A stretch of DNA of 64,000 nucleotides from Chitinophagales bacterium (GCA_017303855.1 JAFLBL010000007.1:124001-188000), one strand, 5' to 3'; shown: positions 45,425 through 54,754, counted from the stretch's first letter. Program-made: numbers and translations. Notes: generated by a model from the letters alone, not told the origin.

Positions 45425-48037
45425 TTACAGTAATTTCCTCACCGCATCAATGACAGCCGGCAGGTTTTCAGCCAGTTGACCGCCGGCAGTTGCCAGGGTT
45501 TTCTGTCCGCCGCCGCCGCCCTTTATCAGCGGGGCAATCTGTTCCTTAATGATTTTACCCGCATCCAGGTTCCGGGCTGCCGCTACCGGATCGGAAATAC
45601 CAACTGCCACAAAGGGTTTGCCGCCGATATTGACACAGAGTACCGCCACATAATCATGCAAGTGATTCTTCAGGTCAAAACATAATTTCTTCAGTGCATC
45701 GGCACTGCCGACTTCCACGATATCGCCGATAAACGTAACGCCGTTAATGATTTCATCTTTCTGCAGCAGTTCGTTTCTTATCCCGACCAGCTGACGGGCT
45801 TCCATGGCTTCGGCATGTTTCTTCAGCTCGGTATTTTCCGTCTGCAGACTTTCCACCGCTTTCTGCAAATCCTTCGGGTTCTTCAGCGCTTCTTTCAGGG
45901 TGCTGATCAGTTGCAATTGTTCATTCACATATAATTCCGCCTGTTTACCACAAACCGCTTCCACCCGTCTCACACCCGCAGCCACGGCCGATTCGCCCGT
46001 GAACTTGAATAGACCGAGTTCGCCGGTAGCACCCACATGGGTACCGCCGCATAGCTCTACTGAGTAACCGGGATCCATGATCACCACACGCACCACATCG
46101 CCATATTTTTCCCCAAACAAAGCCATGGCGCCCAGTTTCAAGGCTTCTTCCTTGGGCAATGATTTTATCACAACGGGTATATTGGCCCGGATCTTTTCAT
46201 TCACGATCGTTTCGATCCGTGCCAGTTCTTCGTCCGTTACTTTAGCAAAATGCGAGAAGTCGAAACGCAGTCTTTCCTCATTTACCAATGAACCTTTCTG
46301 TGCCACATGGGTACCCAGTACCTGGCGCAAAGCGGCATGCAGCAGGTGTGTGGCGGAGTGATGAAGGGTGGTTTCTTTCCGTTTCCCTGCATCCACTTTT
46401 GCCGTAACCGGTCCACTGATTTCCGCCGGCAGTGTTTCGGTAAAGTGAATGATCAGGTCATTATCTTTCTTTGTATCGATCACGGCAATATCCTTGCCGC
46501 TGATGGTCAGTACTCCTTTATCCCCTACCTGTCCGCCACTCTCCGCATAAAAAGGCGTTTGCTCCAGCACCAGCTGGTACCCTTCCCTGCCCTTGGCTTT
46601 CACTTTCCGGTATTTCAGTATTTCGGTTACACCTTCGAGTGAGTCATACCCGGTAAATATATTGCTGCCTGTTTTCAGTTCCACCCAATCGCCCGCATCC
46701 ACGGTTGTGGCCGCCCGGCTCCGGTCTTTCTGTTGCTGCATCTCCGCTTTAAACCCGGCCTCATCCACTTCCAGTTTATTTTCAGCCGCAATCAGCTGCG
46801 TGAGATCAAGCGGGAAACCATACGTATCATATAACTCAAAGGAGTCTTTTCCTGAAATACTTCCCTGTGCAATCAGGTCATCCACCCGTTTCAGTCCTTT
46901 TTCCAGTGTACGGAGAAACGCATCTTCTTCCTCCCGCACTACTTTGCTCACAAAATCCACCTGCTGTTGCAATTCCGGAAATACATTTTCAAACTGCTTT
47001 GCCAGCACGGGCACCAGTTGCGTCAGCAGGGGTTGCTTATAATCGAGATAGGAATAATAATAACGTACTGCCCGGCGCAGAATCCGGCGGATAACATAAC
47101 CTGCACCGGTATTGGAGGGCAACTGGCCATCGGCAATGGTAAAACTGATGGCCCGGATATGATCCGCGATCACGCGGAAAGCCACGGCCTGTTTGCTGTC
47201 ACCCCGGTCGTATTGTTTACCCGTGATCTTCTCTGTTGATTCTATCGTACCACTGAAAATATCTGTATCATAGTTGGAGGTCTTGCCCTGCAATACACGC
47301 ACTAAACGCTCCAGTCCCATCCCTGTATCCACATGGGTAGCCGGCAAAGGTTCCAGGCTGCCGTCTTTTTTGCGGTTAAACTGCATGAATACATTGTTCC
47401 ATATCTCGATTACCTGCGGATGGTCTTTATTCACCAGCAGATGGCCGGGTACCTTGGCCCTTTCCTCATCGGAACGCAGATCCACATGGATCTCGCTGCA
47501 GGGACCACAGGGTCCTGTATCGCCCATCTCCCAGAAATTATCTTTCTTGTTTCCAAATACAATCTGTGTAGCCGGATCGGGCAGAATGGCCTTCCATTTA
47601 TCCAGCGCGATTTTGGAAGCAGGTAATTTTTCCTTCTCATCGCCTTCAAATACGGAGGCATACAGGCGGCTCTTGTCAATCTTATACACTTCCGTCAGCA
47701 GTTCCCAGCTCCACTCAATAGCTTCGGCTTTGAAATAATCACCAAAGCTCCAGTTGCCCAGCATTTCAAACATGGTATGGTGATAGGTATCCACACCTAC
47801 TTCCTCGAGGTCATTGTGTTTGCCACTTACCCGCAGACATTTCTGGGTATCAGCCGCCCGGGTATAAGGAGCCGGTTTATTGCCCAGGAAATAATCCTTG
47901 AACTGGTTCATCCCCGCGTTGGTAAACATCAGGGTCGGGTCGTTTTTTACCACAATAGGTGCGGATGGTACAATTTCATGTCCTTTGGACCGGAAAAACT
48001 CCAGAAAAGCGGTGCGTATATCTGCGCTGGTCATCAT
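45425..48037 (-). CDS. alaS: Alanyl-tRNA synthetase
   Basis: 870 residues. The start is ATG at 48037 or the next ATG at 48034; a TTG at 48043 is less likely. Class II core: FFRSKGHEIVPSAPIVVKND, DTYHHTMFEMLGNWSFGDYF and THVDTGMGLERLV. Editing-domain zinc motifs HSATHLLHAAL and CGGTHV are present. The C-terminal glycine-rich GGGGGQKTLATAGG block is standard. It charges tRNA-Ala and clears Ser/Gly mischarging. The gene is divergent from an M23 peptidase gene; minus-strand -7 element at 48106-48113. Confidence 0.97.
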   Translation of the reverse strand: MMTSADIRTAFLEFFRSKGHEIVPSAPIVVKNDPTLMFTNAGMNQFKDYFLGNKPAPYTRAADTQKCLRVSGKHNDLEEVGVDTYHHTMFEMLGNWSFGDYFKAEAIEWSWELLTEVYKIDKSRLYASVFEGDEKEKLPASKIALDKWKAILPDPATQIVFGNKKDNFWEMGDTGPCGPCSEIHVDLRSDEERAKVPGHLLVNKDHPQVIEIWNNVFMQFNRKKDGSLEPLPATHVDTGMGLERLVRVLQGKTSNYDTDIFSGTIESTEKITGKQYDRGDSKQAVAFRVIADHIRAISFTIADGQLPSNTGAGYVIRRILRRAVRYYYSYLDYKQPLLTQLVPVLAKQFENVFPELQQQVDFVSKVVREEEDAFLRTLEKGLKRVDDLIAQGSISGKDSFELYDTYGFPLDLTQLIAAENKLEVDEAGFKAEMQQQKDRSRAATTVDAGDWVELKTGSNIFTGYDSLEGVTEILKYRKVKAKGREGYQLVLEQTPFYAESGGQVGDKGVLTISGKDIAVIDTKKDNDLIIHFTETLPAEISGPVTAKVDAGKRKETTLHHSATHLLHAALRQVLGTHVAQKGSLVNEERLRFDFSHFAKVTDEELARIETIVNEKIRANIPVVIKSLPKEEALKLGAMALFGEKYGDVVRVVIMDPGYSVELCGGTHVGATGELGLFKFTGESAVAAGVRRVEAVCGKQAELYVNEQLQLISTLKEALKNPKDLQKAVESLQTENTELKKHAEAMEARQLVGIRNELLQKDEIINGVTFIGDIVEVGSADALKKLCFDLKNHLHDYVAVLCVNIGGKPFVAVGISDPVAAARNLDAGKIIKEQIAPLIKGGGGGQKTLATAGGQLAENLPAVIDAVRKLL

Positions 48038-48053
48038 AATCAAATGTAATTGG

Positions 48054-48113
48054 GTTGATTTTTGCTTTAGTTCGGGCTATATTTGTCCACCCCTTTAAAG
48101 CGGGGCAAAGGTA
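48054..48113. promoter_or_regulatory. Divergent promoter region of alaS and the M23 gene
   Basis: Plus strand: exact -7 TATATTTG at 48078-48085 with gttg at 48054-48057, 20 bp upstream, as a weak -33; this would serve the M23 gene. Minus strand: exact -7 TACCTTTG (caaaggta at 48106-48113), which would serve alaS. The two transcripts would start inside the same 60 bp. Confidence 0.5.
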
Positions 48114-48160
48114 AATTATTCAGGTGGCATTAAGGAATAACGGGCCTACGGCTTGCCGCA

Positions 48161-49132
48161 ATGAAAAAAATAAAATACTACTATAACACCAATACGCTCC
48201 GGTATGAAAAACTGGAGACACCCCTTCGGGTGAAATTACTGCGTGTTTTCGGGTTTGTAGCCGCCGCCCTTGTTACGGCCGGACTTATTTCCTATGTGGC
48301 GTTTCAGTTTGTGGGTTCCCCGAAAGAACGCATTCTCCAGCAGCAAAATAAAAACCTGAAAGATAATTATTACGACCTCCTGGATGAGCTGAAATCCGTT
48401 CAGAACCAGATGAAAGAACTGGAAAAACGGGACAATGACGTGTACCGGGCCATTTTTGAAGCCAATCCCATTCCGGACAGTGCCCGGGCCAAAGAACTGG
48501 AGATAAAACTGGAAATAGCCAAAGTGGAAAAACTCCGGGATCACCAGCTGGTAGCCTCCATCAATAATACCCTGAATAACCTGGTCAGCCGGATCGCGGT
48601 CCAGAAAAAATCATATGAGGAAGTGGATGAACTGGTAAAAAATAAAGCCAACCTCCTGGCACGCACCCCGGCCATACAGCCGGTGAGCAATAAGGACCTG
48701 AACCGGGTGGCATCCGGCTTCGGTTACCGGATTGATCCGGTGTATAAAACCACCAAATTTCATGCAGGTCTTGACTTCTCCGCCCCCACCGGTACCCCCA
48801 TCTATGCCACGGCCGATGGCACAGTTACCATGGCCGGCAACCGGGGCAACGGATATGGAAATCACGTCATCATTAACCACGGCTATGGGTATGAAACGCT
48901 CTATGGTCATATGGTGCGGGTTAAATCAAAGAACGGGCAAACGGTAAAAAGAGGGGAAGTGATCGGCTGGGTAGGCAGTACCGGTAAGTCCACCGGACCG
49001 CATTGCCATTATGAAGTGCATAAGAACGGACAGGAAATCGACCCTATTTACTTTTTCTATAATGACCTTAGTCCCGAACAGTTTGATCTCCTGCTGAAAA
49101 AAGCAGCCGCCAGCAACCAGAGTTTCGATTAA
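48161..49132 (+). CDS. M23-family metallopeptidase, membrane anchored
   Basis: 323 residues. One membrane helix (about residues 30-52), a coiled coil (about 60-170), and a LytM/M23 domain at the C-terminus. Zinc ligands are in KFHAGLDFSAPTGTPIYATA (HxxxD) and in GPHCHYEVHKNGQEIDP (HxH). YGHMVRVKSKNGQTVKRGEV is conserved. Known: such proteins cut peptide crosslinks of peptidoglycan, or as EnvC/NlpD types activate amidases. All ligands are present, so it is probably active. Confidence 0.94.
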   Translation: MKKIKYYYNTNTLRYEKLETPLRVKLLRVFGFVAAALVTAGLISYVAFQFVGSPKERILQQQNKNLKDNYYDLLDELKSVQNQMKELEKRDNDVYRAIFEANPIPDSARAKELEIKLEIAKVEKLRDHQLVASINNTLNNLVSRIAVQKKSYEEVDELVKNKANLLARTPAIQPVSNKDLNRVASGFGYRIDPVYKTTKFHAGLDFSAPTGTPIYATADGTVTMAGNRGNGYGNHVIINHGYGYETLYGHMVRVKSKNGQTVKRGEVIGWVGSTGKSTGPHCHYEVHKNGQEIDPIYFFYNDLSPEQFDLLLKKAAASNQSFD

Positions 49133-49215
49133 TTCCTGTTTACCACTTGTTTTTCCACAGCTTCTCCGGATGCCTGTTCTGCCCGGCATTGTTTGCTATT
49201 TTTACAGTATTGACT

Positions 49216-49869
49216 ATGGCAAAACAGCTTACACAGATTTCGTTTGATTTTGGCCCGGTGGAGGAACCGGTACAACCTGAACCGGTATATACTCCAAAAG
49301 AAAAAATCAGTCTCCTGCAAGAACCGCTGCCGGAAGAAGCGCCTGTATTGCCGGAATCGCCTGAACCGGATCCGGAACCCGAACCCGTGGCACCCGTTTC
49401 AGAAGCGGCAGTAATTGCGGAGGAAGAGGAAGAAGATACGGTAACTGTAGCCACTGCGGTTGTAAAAAAGGTAACCGCGGGTAAAAGGGGACGCCGTTCC
49501 CTGAAAGAAAATGCACTGAGTGCCGACCTGGTTCAGGTGCCTGAAGACGAAATTCTTTTCAAAAAACAATATTATTCCATTGGTGAAGTAGCGACCATGT
49601 TCCGGGAAAATCAATCCCTGATCCGCTACTGGGAAACGGAATTTGATATTCTGCAGCCCCGCAAAAACCGCAAGGGTGACCGGTTTTTCCGCCCGGTGGA
49701 TATCAAGAATCTGCTGATGATTTATGACCTGCTGCGCCGCCGGAAGTTCACGATCGAAGGCGCCAAGGACTACCTGAAAAAGAATAAAAAAGCGGAAGAA
49801 CGTTTTGCCGCCATTCAGTCGTTGCAGAAAATCAGGAGTTTTTTACTGGAGCTCCGGGCAACTTTATAA
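49216..49869 (+). CDS. MerR-family transcriptional regulator with acidic N-terminal extension
   Basis: 217 residues from the ATG at 49216. Residues about 15-75 are a Pro/Glu-rich, disordered stretch (PEEAPVLPESPEPDPEPEPV). The winged helix-turn-helix lies at about 115-190: YYSIGEVATMFRENQSLIRY, WETEFDILQPRKNRKGDRFF, DIKNLLMIYDLLRRRKFTIE. It lacks a long effector-binding domain, as is common for Bacteroidota MerR-like proteins. Targets unknown. It is 83 bp after the M23 gene on the same strand. Confidence 0.87.
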   Translation: MAKQLTQISFDFGPVEEPVQPEPVYTPKEKISLLQEPLPEEAPVLPESPEPDPEPEPVAPVSEAAVIAEEEEEDTVTVATAVVKKVTAGKRGRRSLKENALSADLVQVPEDEILFKKQYYSIGEVATMFRENQSLIRYWETEFDILQPRKNRKGDRFFRPVDIKNLLMIYDLLRRRKFTIEGAKDYLKKNKKAEERFAAIQSLQKIRSFLLELRATL

Positions 49870-49992
49870 AAGACCTGCAACTTTAACGATTCTCTTGTCA
49901 TCTTTTGAGCAGCTGCCTGTAGATTTGCAGACCGGTTGTTTATCCTACCGGTTCAATAGGGTAATCAACCATCAATCCATAAATAACCAGTG

Positions 49993-50505
49993 ATGAAAAA
50001 AATATTCTTTGCTTTCAGCCTGTTGTTCAGCAGCATGGCCTTTGCGCAAAACCAGTTTGAAACCCTGGTGGAACGTCCCAATGAAAAAAGCCTGAAAGGC
50101 ATTATCTCGCGGCAGGTATTGCTGAGCGACAGCAGCTTTAAATGGTATGCGGAAAGTCTGAAAGGCTTTACCGTACGTACCGATGCCCGGGAAGCCCTTG
50201 CCGCTAAAAAAGATTCCATCCGCCTGCTTGTATTCATCGGCACCTGGTGCGAAGATTCTCATTTCATAATTCCCAAACTGTACGCGACTACTGATGCCGC
50301 CGGTTTCCCCGACAGCCAGATTACCCTGATCGGGGTAGACCGCAACAAGACTACACTGGGCAATCTGACGGAAACGCTGCAGGTAAAAAATGTGCCGACG
50401 ATTATTGTTTTGAAAAACGGCGTTGAAACCGGCCGTATCGTTGAGTACGGGAAGTACGGGATGTTTGATAAGGAGTTGGCGGAGATCATAGTCGGGAGTC
50501 GGTAG
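49993..50505 (+). CDS. Thioredoxin-fold exported protein with WCEDS site
   Basis: 170 residues with signal peptide MKKIFFAFSLLFSSMAFAQ. The thioredoxin fold shows FIGTWCEDSHFIIPKLYATT, then LIGVDRNKT and VKNVPTIIVLKNG (cis-Pro loop). The usual CxxC is CEDS: only the first Cys remains, so it cannot form the classical intramolecular disulfide. This variant occurs in a known thioredoxin-like subgroup and may act as a monothiol exchanger. ATG at 49993 preferred over GTG at 49990. Confidence 0.85.
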   Translation: MKKIFFAFSLLFSSMAFAQNQFETLVERPNEKSLKGIISRQVLLSDSSFKWYAESLKGFTVRTDAREALAAKKDSIRLLVFIGTWCEDSHFIIPKLYATTDAAGFPDSQITLIGVDRNKTTLGNLTETLQVKNVPTIIVLKNGVETGRIVEYGKYGMFDKELAEIIVGSR

Positions 50506-50944
50506 TCAGTAGTCGGGAGAAATCATTTTTGTCTTACCGGCCAGCTGGAGAAACTTGCCAGCATCCTGACTGTAAGACAGAGATACCGTGCATGAACAAA
50601 CTTTTTAAAGAATTGGATATTAGGCACGGTAATAGAAATAAATCTATATAAAACTACCACCCCAATTGGTCCTAAATATGGAGAGTATTTTACCCATAGT
50701 GGGCGGTATTGCATTGGTAAACCTCCTTTCAGATTATTATTGAATCTATTGCCTTATCCAAACAAAAACCACTGAATCAAGTAAGTTCAGAAGCCTATTT
50801 TTTTAATCTGTATCCCTTTCGAAAATTGAAAAAATTAAATCTCAACTGTCCGATTAAGTCTTAGCTTATACAACTTACAAAACTACAAGCGGCCCTATAA
50901 TGGAGGATTTACTTTGCCCCCCAAAGCAGATTTTAATGAAACCA
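50506..50944. other. Gene-poor stretch at the edge of the RHS cassette region
   Basis: About 440 AT-rich bases with no convincing gene. Short open stretches on both strands (for example KTTTPIGPKYGEYFTHSGR on plus) match nothing I recognise. Possibly the decayed end of the toxin-cassette array. Confidence 0.45.
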
Positions 50945-51409
50945 CTATCTTAATTTGTTTACAAATTGTATTCCATCTCCTTTAGTTGGATAAAACTGCC
51001 AATATTGTATTTTTTTTGTGGCTGTGTCAACAATGGTTTCTTCATAGCTTAATAAACCCAGTAGGTTATTGAAAGGCTTGTTATCAATACCAAAAGCCCA
51101 GCGATTATTACTATTTTTTAGAATCGTCTTTTTAACATCGCGAAATTCTAGTGTATCTTTATTAAATATTAAAATAATAGTATAAGTTTCAGATATTAAA
51201 TCTGGAATTTTGATATAATCCGTTTTATCTATAACACAGGAAAAAGTGTCATTGTCTCCAATGAAATTAATAATTAAGTTTTCTTTGATTCGTTGTTTAA
51301 CATCGTCAATTGTGAAGCTAACTTCTATTCTATTTTTAATAATATGCCTGTTACTACAAGTATTTAAATTAGCACAAAATAATAATATTATATATGACGC
51401 AAACTTCAT
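50945..51409 (-). CDS. Candidate immunity lipoprotein for the JAB-like RHS tip
   Basis: 154 residues. The N-terminus MKFASYIILLFCANLNTCSN is an export signal with a lipobox-like LNTC. The mature part is beta-rich (IEVSFTIDDVKQRIKENLII, TYTIILIFNKDTLEFRDV). No family recognised. It starts 6 bp after the stop of the toxin-tip frame, on the same strand, and is as AT-rich as the toxin part. The position is that of an immunity gene in RHS and other polymorphic-toxin modules; that function is inferred from position only. Confidence 0.6.
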   Translation of the reverse strand: MKFASYIILLFCANLNTCSNRHIIKNRIEVSFTIDDVKQRIKENLIINFIGDNDTFSCVIDKTDYIKIPDLISETYTIILIFNKDTLEFRDVKKTILKNSNNRWAFGIDNKPFNNLLGLLSYEETIVDTATKKIQYWQFYPTKGDGIQFVNKLR

Positions 51410-51415
51410 AAAGCA

Positions 51416-52348
51416 TTATTTTTTTATTAACGAGAATAGAGTTGTTAGCGGAAATGTAGCAATTACTTTGGCTTTTTCTTTTTCATTTCCAGCTGAATAA
51501 ATGTAAGCCGTATTATTCCCTGCGCCTAAAACATAGTTGTTTCCTGTATATCCTTTTTCTCTTAGTTCGACTGCTCTTTTCAAATCTTCATCAGATGGAG
51601 ATTGTACAAAATCCACATCCTCATCTCCTATTGGATGAACGTGATATTCGCTTTTGTCACTCATCTCCCGAACAACTCTACGAGCAAACTGTCCTAAAAA
51701 TCCTTTAAAATTTGGCTTGTCTGCATAAACGTGTATTTTAGAATCTCCATCTTTATAAGCTGCTCCAGGAGTTCCGGCAACTGCCCTTTTTTTACCTTCA
51801 TGTACACCTAATGTTCCACCCTCTTCATGTAAGCCCCCTTTAGTATCGCCGACAAAAACATTAGGATTGTTAGAATTATCTACCGCACCTTTCATTGCTG
51901 CAATTTGGTTACTGGTTGCTAATTCTATTTCCGATGATATTTCACTTGTTTGAGTTGTCTGACCTTTTGCCTGTCGTGATGAAATGAGAGTAATATCTTG
52001 TGTCGAAGTAACTACATAATTTTTTTCATCCTTAAGCCCATCAGTGCCAATTTTATTTCCGTTTTGGTCATAAAAATCGCCGGGTGTCATTCCATCAGGG
52101 TCTATAAACCTAATCGGGTTATTAAATGCATAATTGCAAGGTGACCACCTACGCATCTTATCCGCAAGCGGATCAACCACATGCCATCTCCCTATCTGCG
52201 CATCATACATCCTCGCCCCATAATCCATCCACTCCAGCCCACTGCCATCGCTGAATTCGGCTTTTTGTTCTTCCTTACCGTTGAATTTCAGCTTGTTTTC
52301 CGGGCTGCCAAAGGCCAGGGCTTTGGAGGAGAGGCCGGACATTATCAA
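51416..52348 (-). CDS. Orphan RHS C-terminal tip with JAB/JAMM-like toxin domain
   Basis: 310 codons. The first about 90 residues are the conserved RHS-associated core end: [51 protein letters not shown]. The rest is unrelated to the core. [18 protein letters not shown] near residue 240 gives HxHP followed by SxxD, the JAMM zinc motif, as in Toxin-JAB1 domains of polymorphic toxins. The frame has no true start: it opens at a TTG inside the [10 protein letters not shown] motif, and the upstream core is broken by insertions at 52349-52470. So it is a displaced tip, not a complete gene; expression is doubtful unless recombined onto a shell gene. Confidence 0.72.
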   Translation of the reverse strand: MIMSGLSSKALAFGSPENKLKFNGKEEQKAEFSDGSGLEWMDYGARMYDAQIGRWHVVDPLADKMRRWSPCNYAFNNPIRFIDPDGMTPGDFYDQNGNKIGTDGLKDEKNYVVTSTQDITLISSRQAKGQTTQTSEISSEIELATSNQIAAMKGAVDNSNNPNVFVGDTKGGLHEEGGTLGVHEGKKRAVAGTPGAAYKDGDSKIHVYADKPNFKGFLGQFARRVVREMSDKSEYHVHPIGDEDVDFVQSPSDEDLKRAVELREKGYTGNNYVLGAGNNTAYIYSAGNEKEKAKVIATFPLTTLFSLIKK

Positions 52349-52622
52349 CCCGAACGGATAATAACCCGCCGGTAGGCAGGTGTCTCCTCAAGTACCGGTC
52401 CCGGGGTAGTCGGGACCGGCCTGCAGATTATCAAAGAACCGACCCTCCAAGAGTCGAGTCCGCCAATTGCACTATTATTACTTACTCACATATAAATATA
52501 CCCATTTTCGGAATGACGATAACAGGAAAAGTACTTAGGGCAGGTACTGTTCTTGTTCCGTCTACTGTGGTGGTATACGCATTATATACACCATTATTAT
52601 TTGAGGTTTCGACAACGATCCA
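52349..52622 (-). pseudogene. Decayed RHS core upstream of the JAB-like tip
   Basis: In shifting frames the minus strand still reads AVFNWIVVETSNN, TFPVIVIPKMG, VSNNSAI, FFDNLQ and YYPFGL, the order expected in Bacteroidota RHS proteins. The frame is broken by a stop after GYIYM and by three short palindrome-bearing insertions (about 52440-52466, 52394-52422 and 52364-52379). The remnant ends abruptly at about 52622, where an IS66 fragment begins on the other strand. Confidence 0.75.
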
Positions 52623-52900
52623 GTTGAAAACAGCATCCGCCGTGTGACCCTGGGCCGAAAAATTATTTATTCGCCGGCAGTCACTAAGAAGAGAAACGAA
52701 GTGGTATGCTCTACTCACTCCTCGGTACCTGTAAGATGCATGGCATCGAACCTTACACCTGGCTAAAAGAAGTTTTACGGATTATTGCATATCATCCTGT
52801 CAACCGGATAGCGGAACTTTCACGCACCGATACAAAAAATAGTCTATTACACCAAGATGTGGTTGGCAGGTGGGATACGTTTATTTCCATATATACTTAG
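52623..52900 (+). pseudogene. IS66-family transposase C-terminal fragment
   Basis: Reads VENSIRRVTLGRK, then after a one-base deletion in an A-run (52658-52662) YLFAGSH, an in-frame TAA at 52685, and EEKRSGMLYSLLGTCKMHG and IEPYTWLKEVLRIIAYHPVN. This is the diagnostic end of IS66 transposases (ENSIRPxALGRKNYLFAGS, YSLxxTCKxxGIxPxxWL). The rest of the element and its other genes are missing. It interrupts the RHS remnant on the other strand. Confidence 0.85.
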
Positions 52901-52929
52901 TTTTAGGCATGGTAAAATAAAAAACAAAA

Positions 52930-52952
52930 CAGGATGCTATGTTGCATCCTGG
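52930..52952. terminator. Hairpin between the IS66 fragment and the 53009 gene
   Basis: caggatgc / gcatcctg with a 6-base loop and A-rich left flank. It could end transcription of the minus-strand 53009 gene, or be part of the old IS end. Confidence 0.5.
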
Positions 52953-53008
52953 AATTTGTTCATTTTCCGCATTTTACTGCCACCAACTATTTAGATATAT
53001 TACCGGTT

Positions 53009-53722
53009 TTAAAACCATCTCTTTTTCTTAATCAAAAAACTATTGCCATTATACTCACCGATAATAAATCTCTTCCCTTCCTCAAATGGTTTAAACTTAC
53101 CAGTAATCAAAGACATTATGTCAATTTTTAAATCTTTGCTGCTGGAGGACAAGTTTAAATTGCGTATTCTTAAAAAATCAAGATGGCCATCTCCGTTAAA
53201 ATCTTGGAAGCAGTTCTCGCTCCCATATTTTGACCATAAAGGGTAATATGTAATATTCTTTTTATTTGATATGTCAAATAAAAAACAAATAACAGAAGTC
53301 GTACTACTTCCGCTACCATTGCTATTACCTTTAACCAATATATATTGCTGATTTTTGAACTTTCCTGAAAAGAGCTTTAAAGAATAAACATCAATGTCAC
53401 AAGCAAAATCGCTTTCAAATTTTCCTTTCAACAAATATTTCTGGCCATTAATAAGAAAGTGCCCGCAAGAAGAGTCGTCCAATTCAGATTGCTTGGAGTA
53501 TACATATTCAATCCTAACGTCTTTTCCAACTAACAAATAACTATATGGCACCGTGCTTATAGCACCTCCAATAGTAATTGTGTCACTTCTATATATGTTC
53601 AAAGAAAAATCCATGGGCTTTAAAAAAGAAGTTTTTGTTATTGCACTAAAAGTATTCTCGTATTGCCCAAACAAACTGCTATTTACAAGTAGTAGCATGT
53701 TTGCAATAATTACTGCTTTCAT
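53009..53722 (-). CDS. Candidate exported immunity protein for the hydrolase-like RHS tip
   Basis: 237 residues with signal peptide MKAVIIANMLLLVNSSLFGQ. Beta-rich; contains FQDFNGDGHLDFLRIRNLNL, an FG-GAP/calcium-loop-like motif (D-x-N-x-D-G-x-x-D). No immunity family recognised. It begins 9 bp after the toxin-tip stop on the same strand. An exported immunity protein would fit a toxin acting in the periplasm, for example on peptidoglycan, which agrees with the tip's hydrolase-like sequence. Function is inferred from position. Confidence 0.6.
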   Translation of the reverse strand: MKAVIIANMLLLVNSSLFGQYENTFSAITKTSFLKPMDFSLNIYRSDTITIGGAISTVPYSYLLVGKDVRIEYVYSKQSELDDSSCGHFLINGQKYLLKGKFESDFACDIDVYSLKLFSGKFKNQQYILVKGNSNGSGSSTTSVICFLFDISNKKNITYYPLWSKYGSENCFQDFNGDGHLDFLRIRNLNLSSSSKDLKIDIMSLITGKFKPFEEGKRFIIGEYNGNSFLIKKKRWF

Positions 53723-53731
53723 AAATTATAT

Positions 53732-54754
53732 TTAATAAGCTCGACCTCCTCCCTTTACAAATCGAGGATGTATTTTCATAAAAACTGTTTGACCGTATGC
53801 GGCTGTGGTTTGCCGTCTATATGGGCTTCCATTTTCATTTTTCTTTAGAGGGCTATCTCCGACCTTGAAAATATCATGTGAAGGATCGACAATATTTAAT
53901 CCAGTCCGATGATTATTGGTCTTCAAATCCCTTCCATCCCATCCTGTTGCACCATTTGAGTAATCCTTTCCTCCCGAAACAGCGTTTATCGCAGCTGATA
54001 CCGAGGTTGTCATTTCAGAGTTTCTATTTCTCTCTTCATTGGTAGCATTATTAAAATCTCCATATCGTACATTGCCATCAAAGGTAGCATTAGATATTTC
54101 TGAAAGAGTTTTACTAAGAGTTTGTTTTCCACCTCTTGCATTATAATTGTTCATTGATGCCGAAGCAATTCCCATTTTCTCTTCCGTATTGTTTGCCTTT
54201 TCACTTGCTTCAGCATATGTAACTGCTGCGAGTTTCAATAAATCAGAATTTGAAACACTTAGCTCTCGAATTCCCAACTCAGCTCCGGGCATTACTTTAC
54301 TTAATGTAGTTGCAACAAGTGCTTGTTCTTGGGTAAGCTGAGAATTATCCTTTGTATTGACAACGTACGCCTTGTCGTCATCTATGCCATCGTTTCCAAT
54401 AAGAGCCCCATTTAAATTGTACAAGTCTCCTGTAGGGGCCATGCCATCCGGGTCTATATAACGTATCGGATTATCAAAAGCATAATTATAAGGCGAATGC
54501 CGTCTCATCTTATCACTCAACGGGTCCACCACATGCCACCTCCCCACCTGCCCGTCATACATCCTCGCCCCGTAATCCATCCACTCCAGTCCGCTTCCAT
54601 CACTGAATTCATTTCGCTGCTCTTCCTTGCCGTTGTATTTCAGTTTGTTTTCCGGAGAACCGAAGGCAAGGGCTTTGGAGGTGAGGCCTGACATTGTTAA
54701 CCCGAACGGATAATAATGTGTCTCTTCCAAAATCGGACCCCGATTATGCACCAC
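53732..54754 (-). CDS. Orphan RHS C-terminal tip with cell-wall-hydrolase-like domain
   Basis: 340 codons. The RHS core end is seen at the start: [56 protein letters not shown]. The tip includes [20 protein letters not shown], then [18 protein letters not shown] and ending [14 protein letters not shown]. The YAEA...[13 protein letters not shown] stretch resembles SleB/CwlJ-type cell-wall hydrolases (YAEA with the catalytic Glu, then GxxAxxxVxxNR); a weak, by-eye match. The frame opens at a GTG within VVHNRGP, so the true gene began upstream; there the core is broken by a palindrome insertion (54745-54775). Confidence 0.65.
   Translation of the reverse strand: MVHNRGPILEETHYYPFGLTMSGLTSKALAFGSPENKLKYNGKEEQRNEFSDGSGLEWMDYGARMYDGQVGRWHVVDPLSDKMRRHSPYNYAFDNPIRYIDPDGMAPTGDLYNLNGALIGNDGIDDDKAYVVNTKDNSQLTQEQALVATTLSKVMPGAELGIRELSVSNSDLLKLAAVTYAEASEKANNTEEKMGIASASMNNYNARGGKQTLSKTLSEISNATFDGNVRYGDFNNATNEERNRNSEMTTSVSAAINAVSGGKDYSNGATGWDGRDLKTNNHRTGLNIVDPSHDIFKVGDSPLKKNENGSPYRRQTTAAYGQTVFMKIHPRFVKGGGRAY

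Noticed and set aside
50523..50714. Minus-strand frame of 63 codons with a hydrophobic stretch
   Set aside because: No start context, no similarity recognised, and no neighbour that would explain it.
52482..52718. Stand-alone minus-strand gene of 78 codons
   Set aside because: It is a piece of the broken RHS core (NWIVVE, IVIPKMG) fused by chance to antisense of the IS66 fragment.
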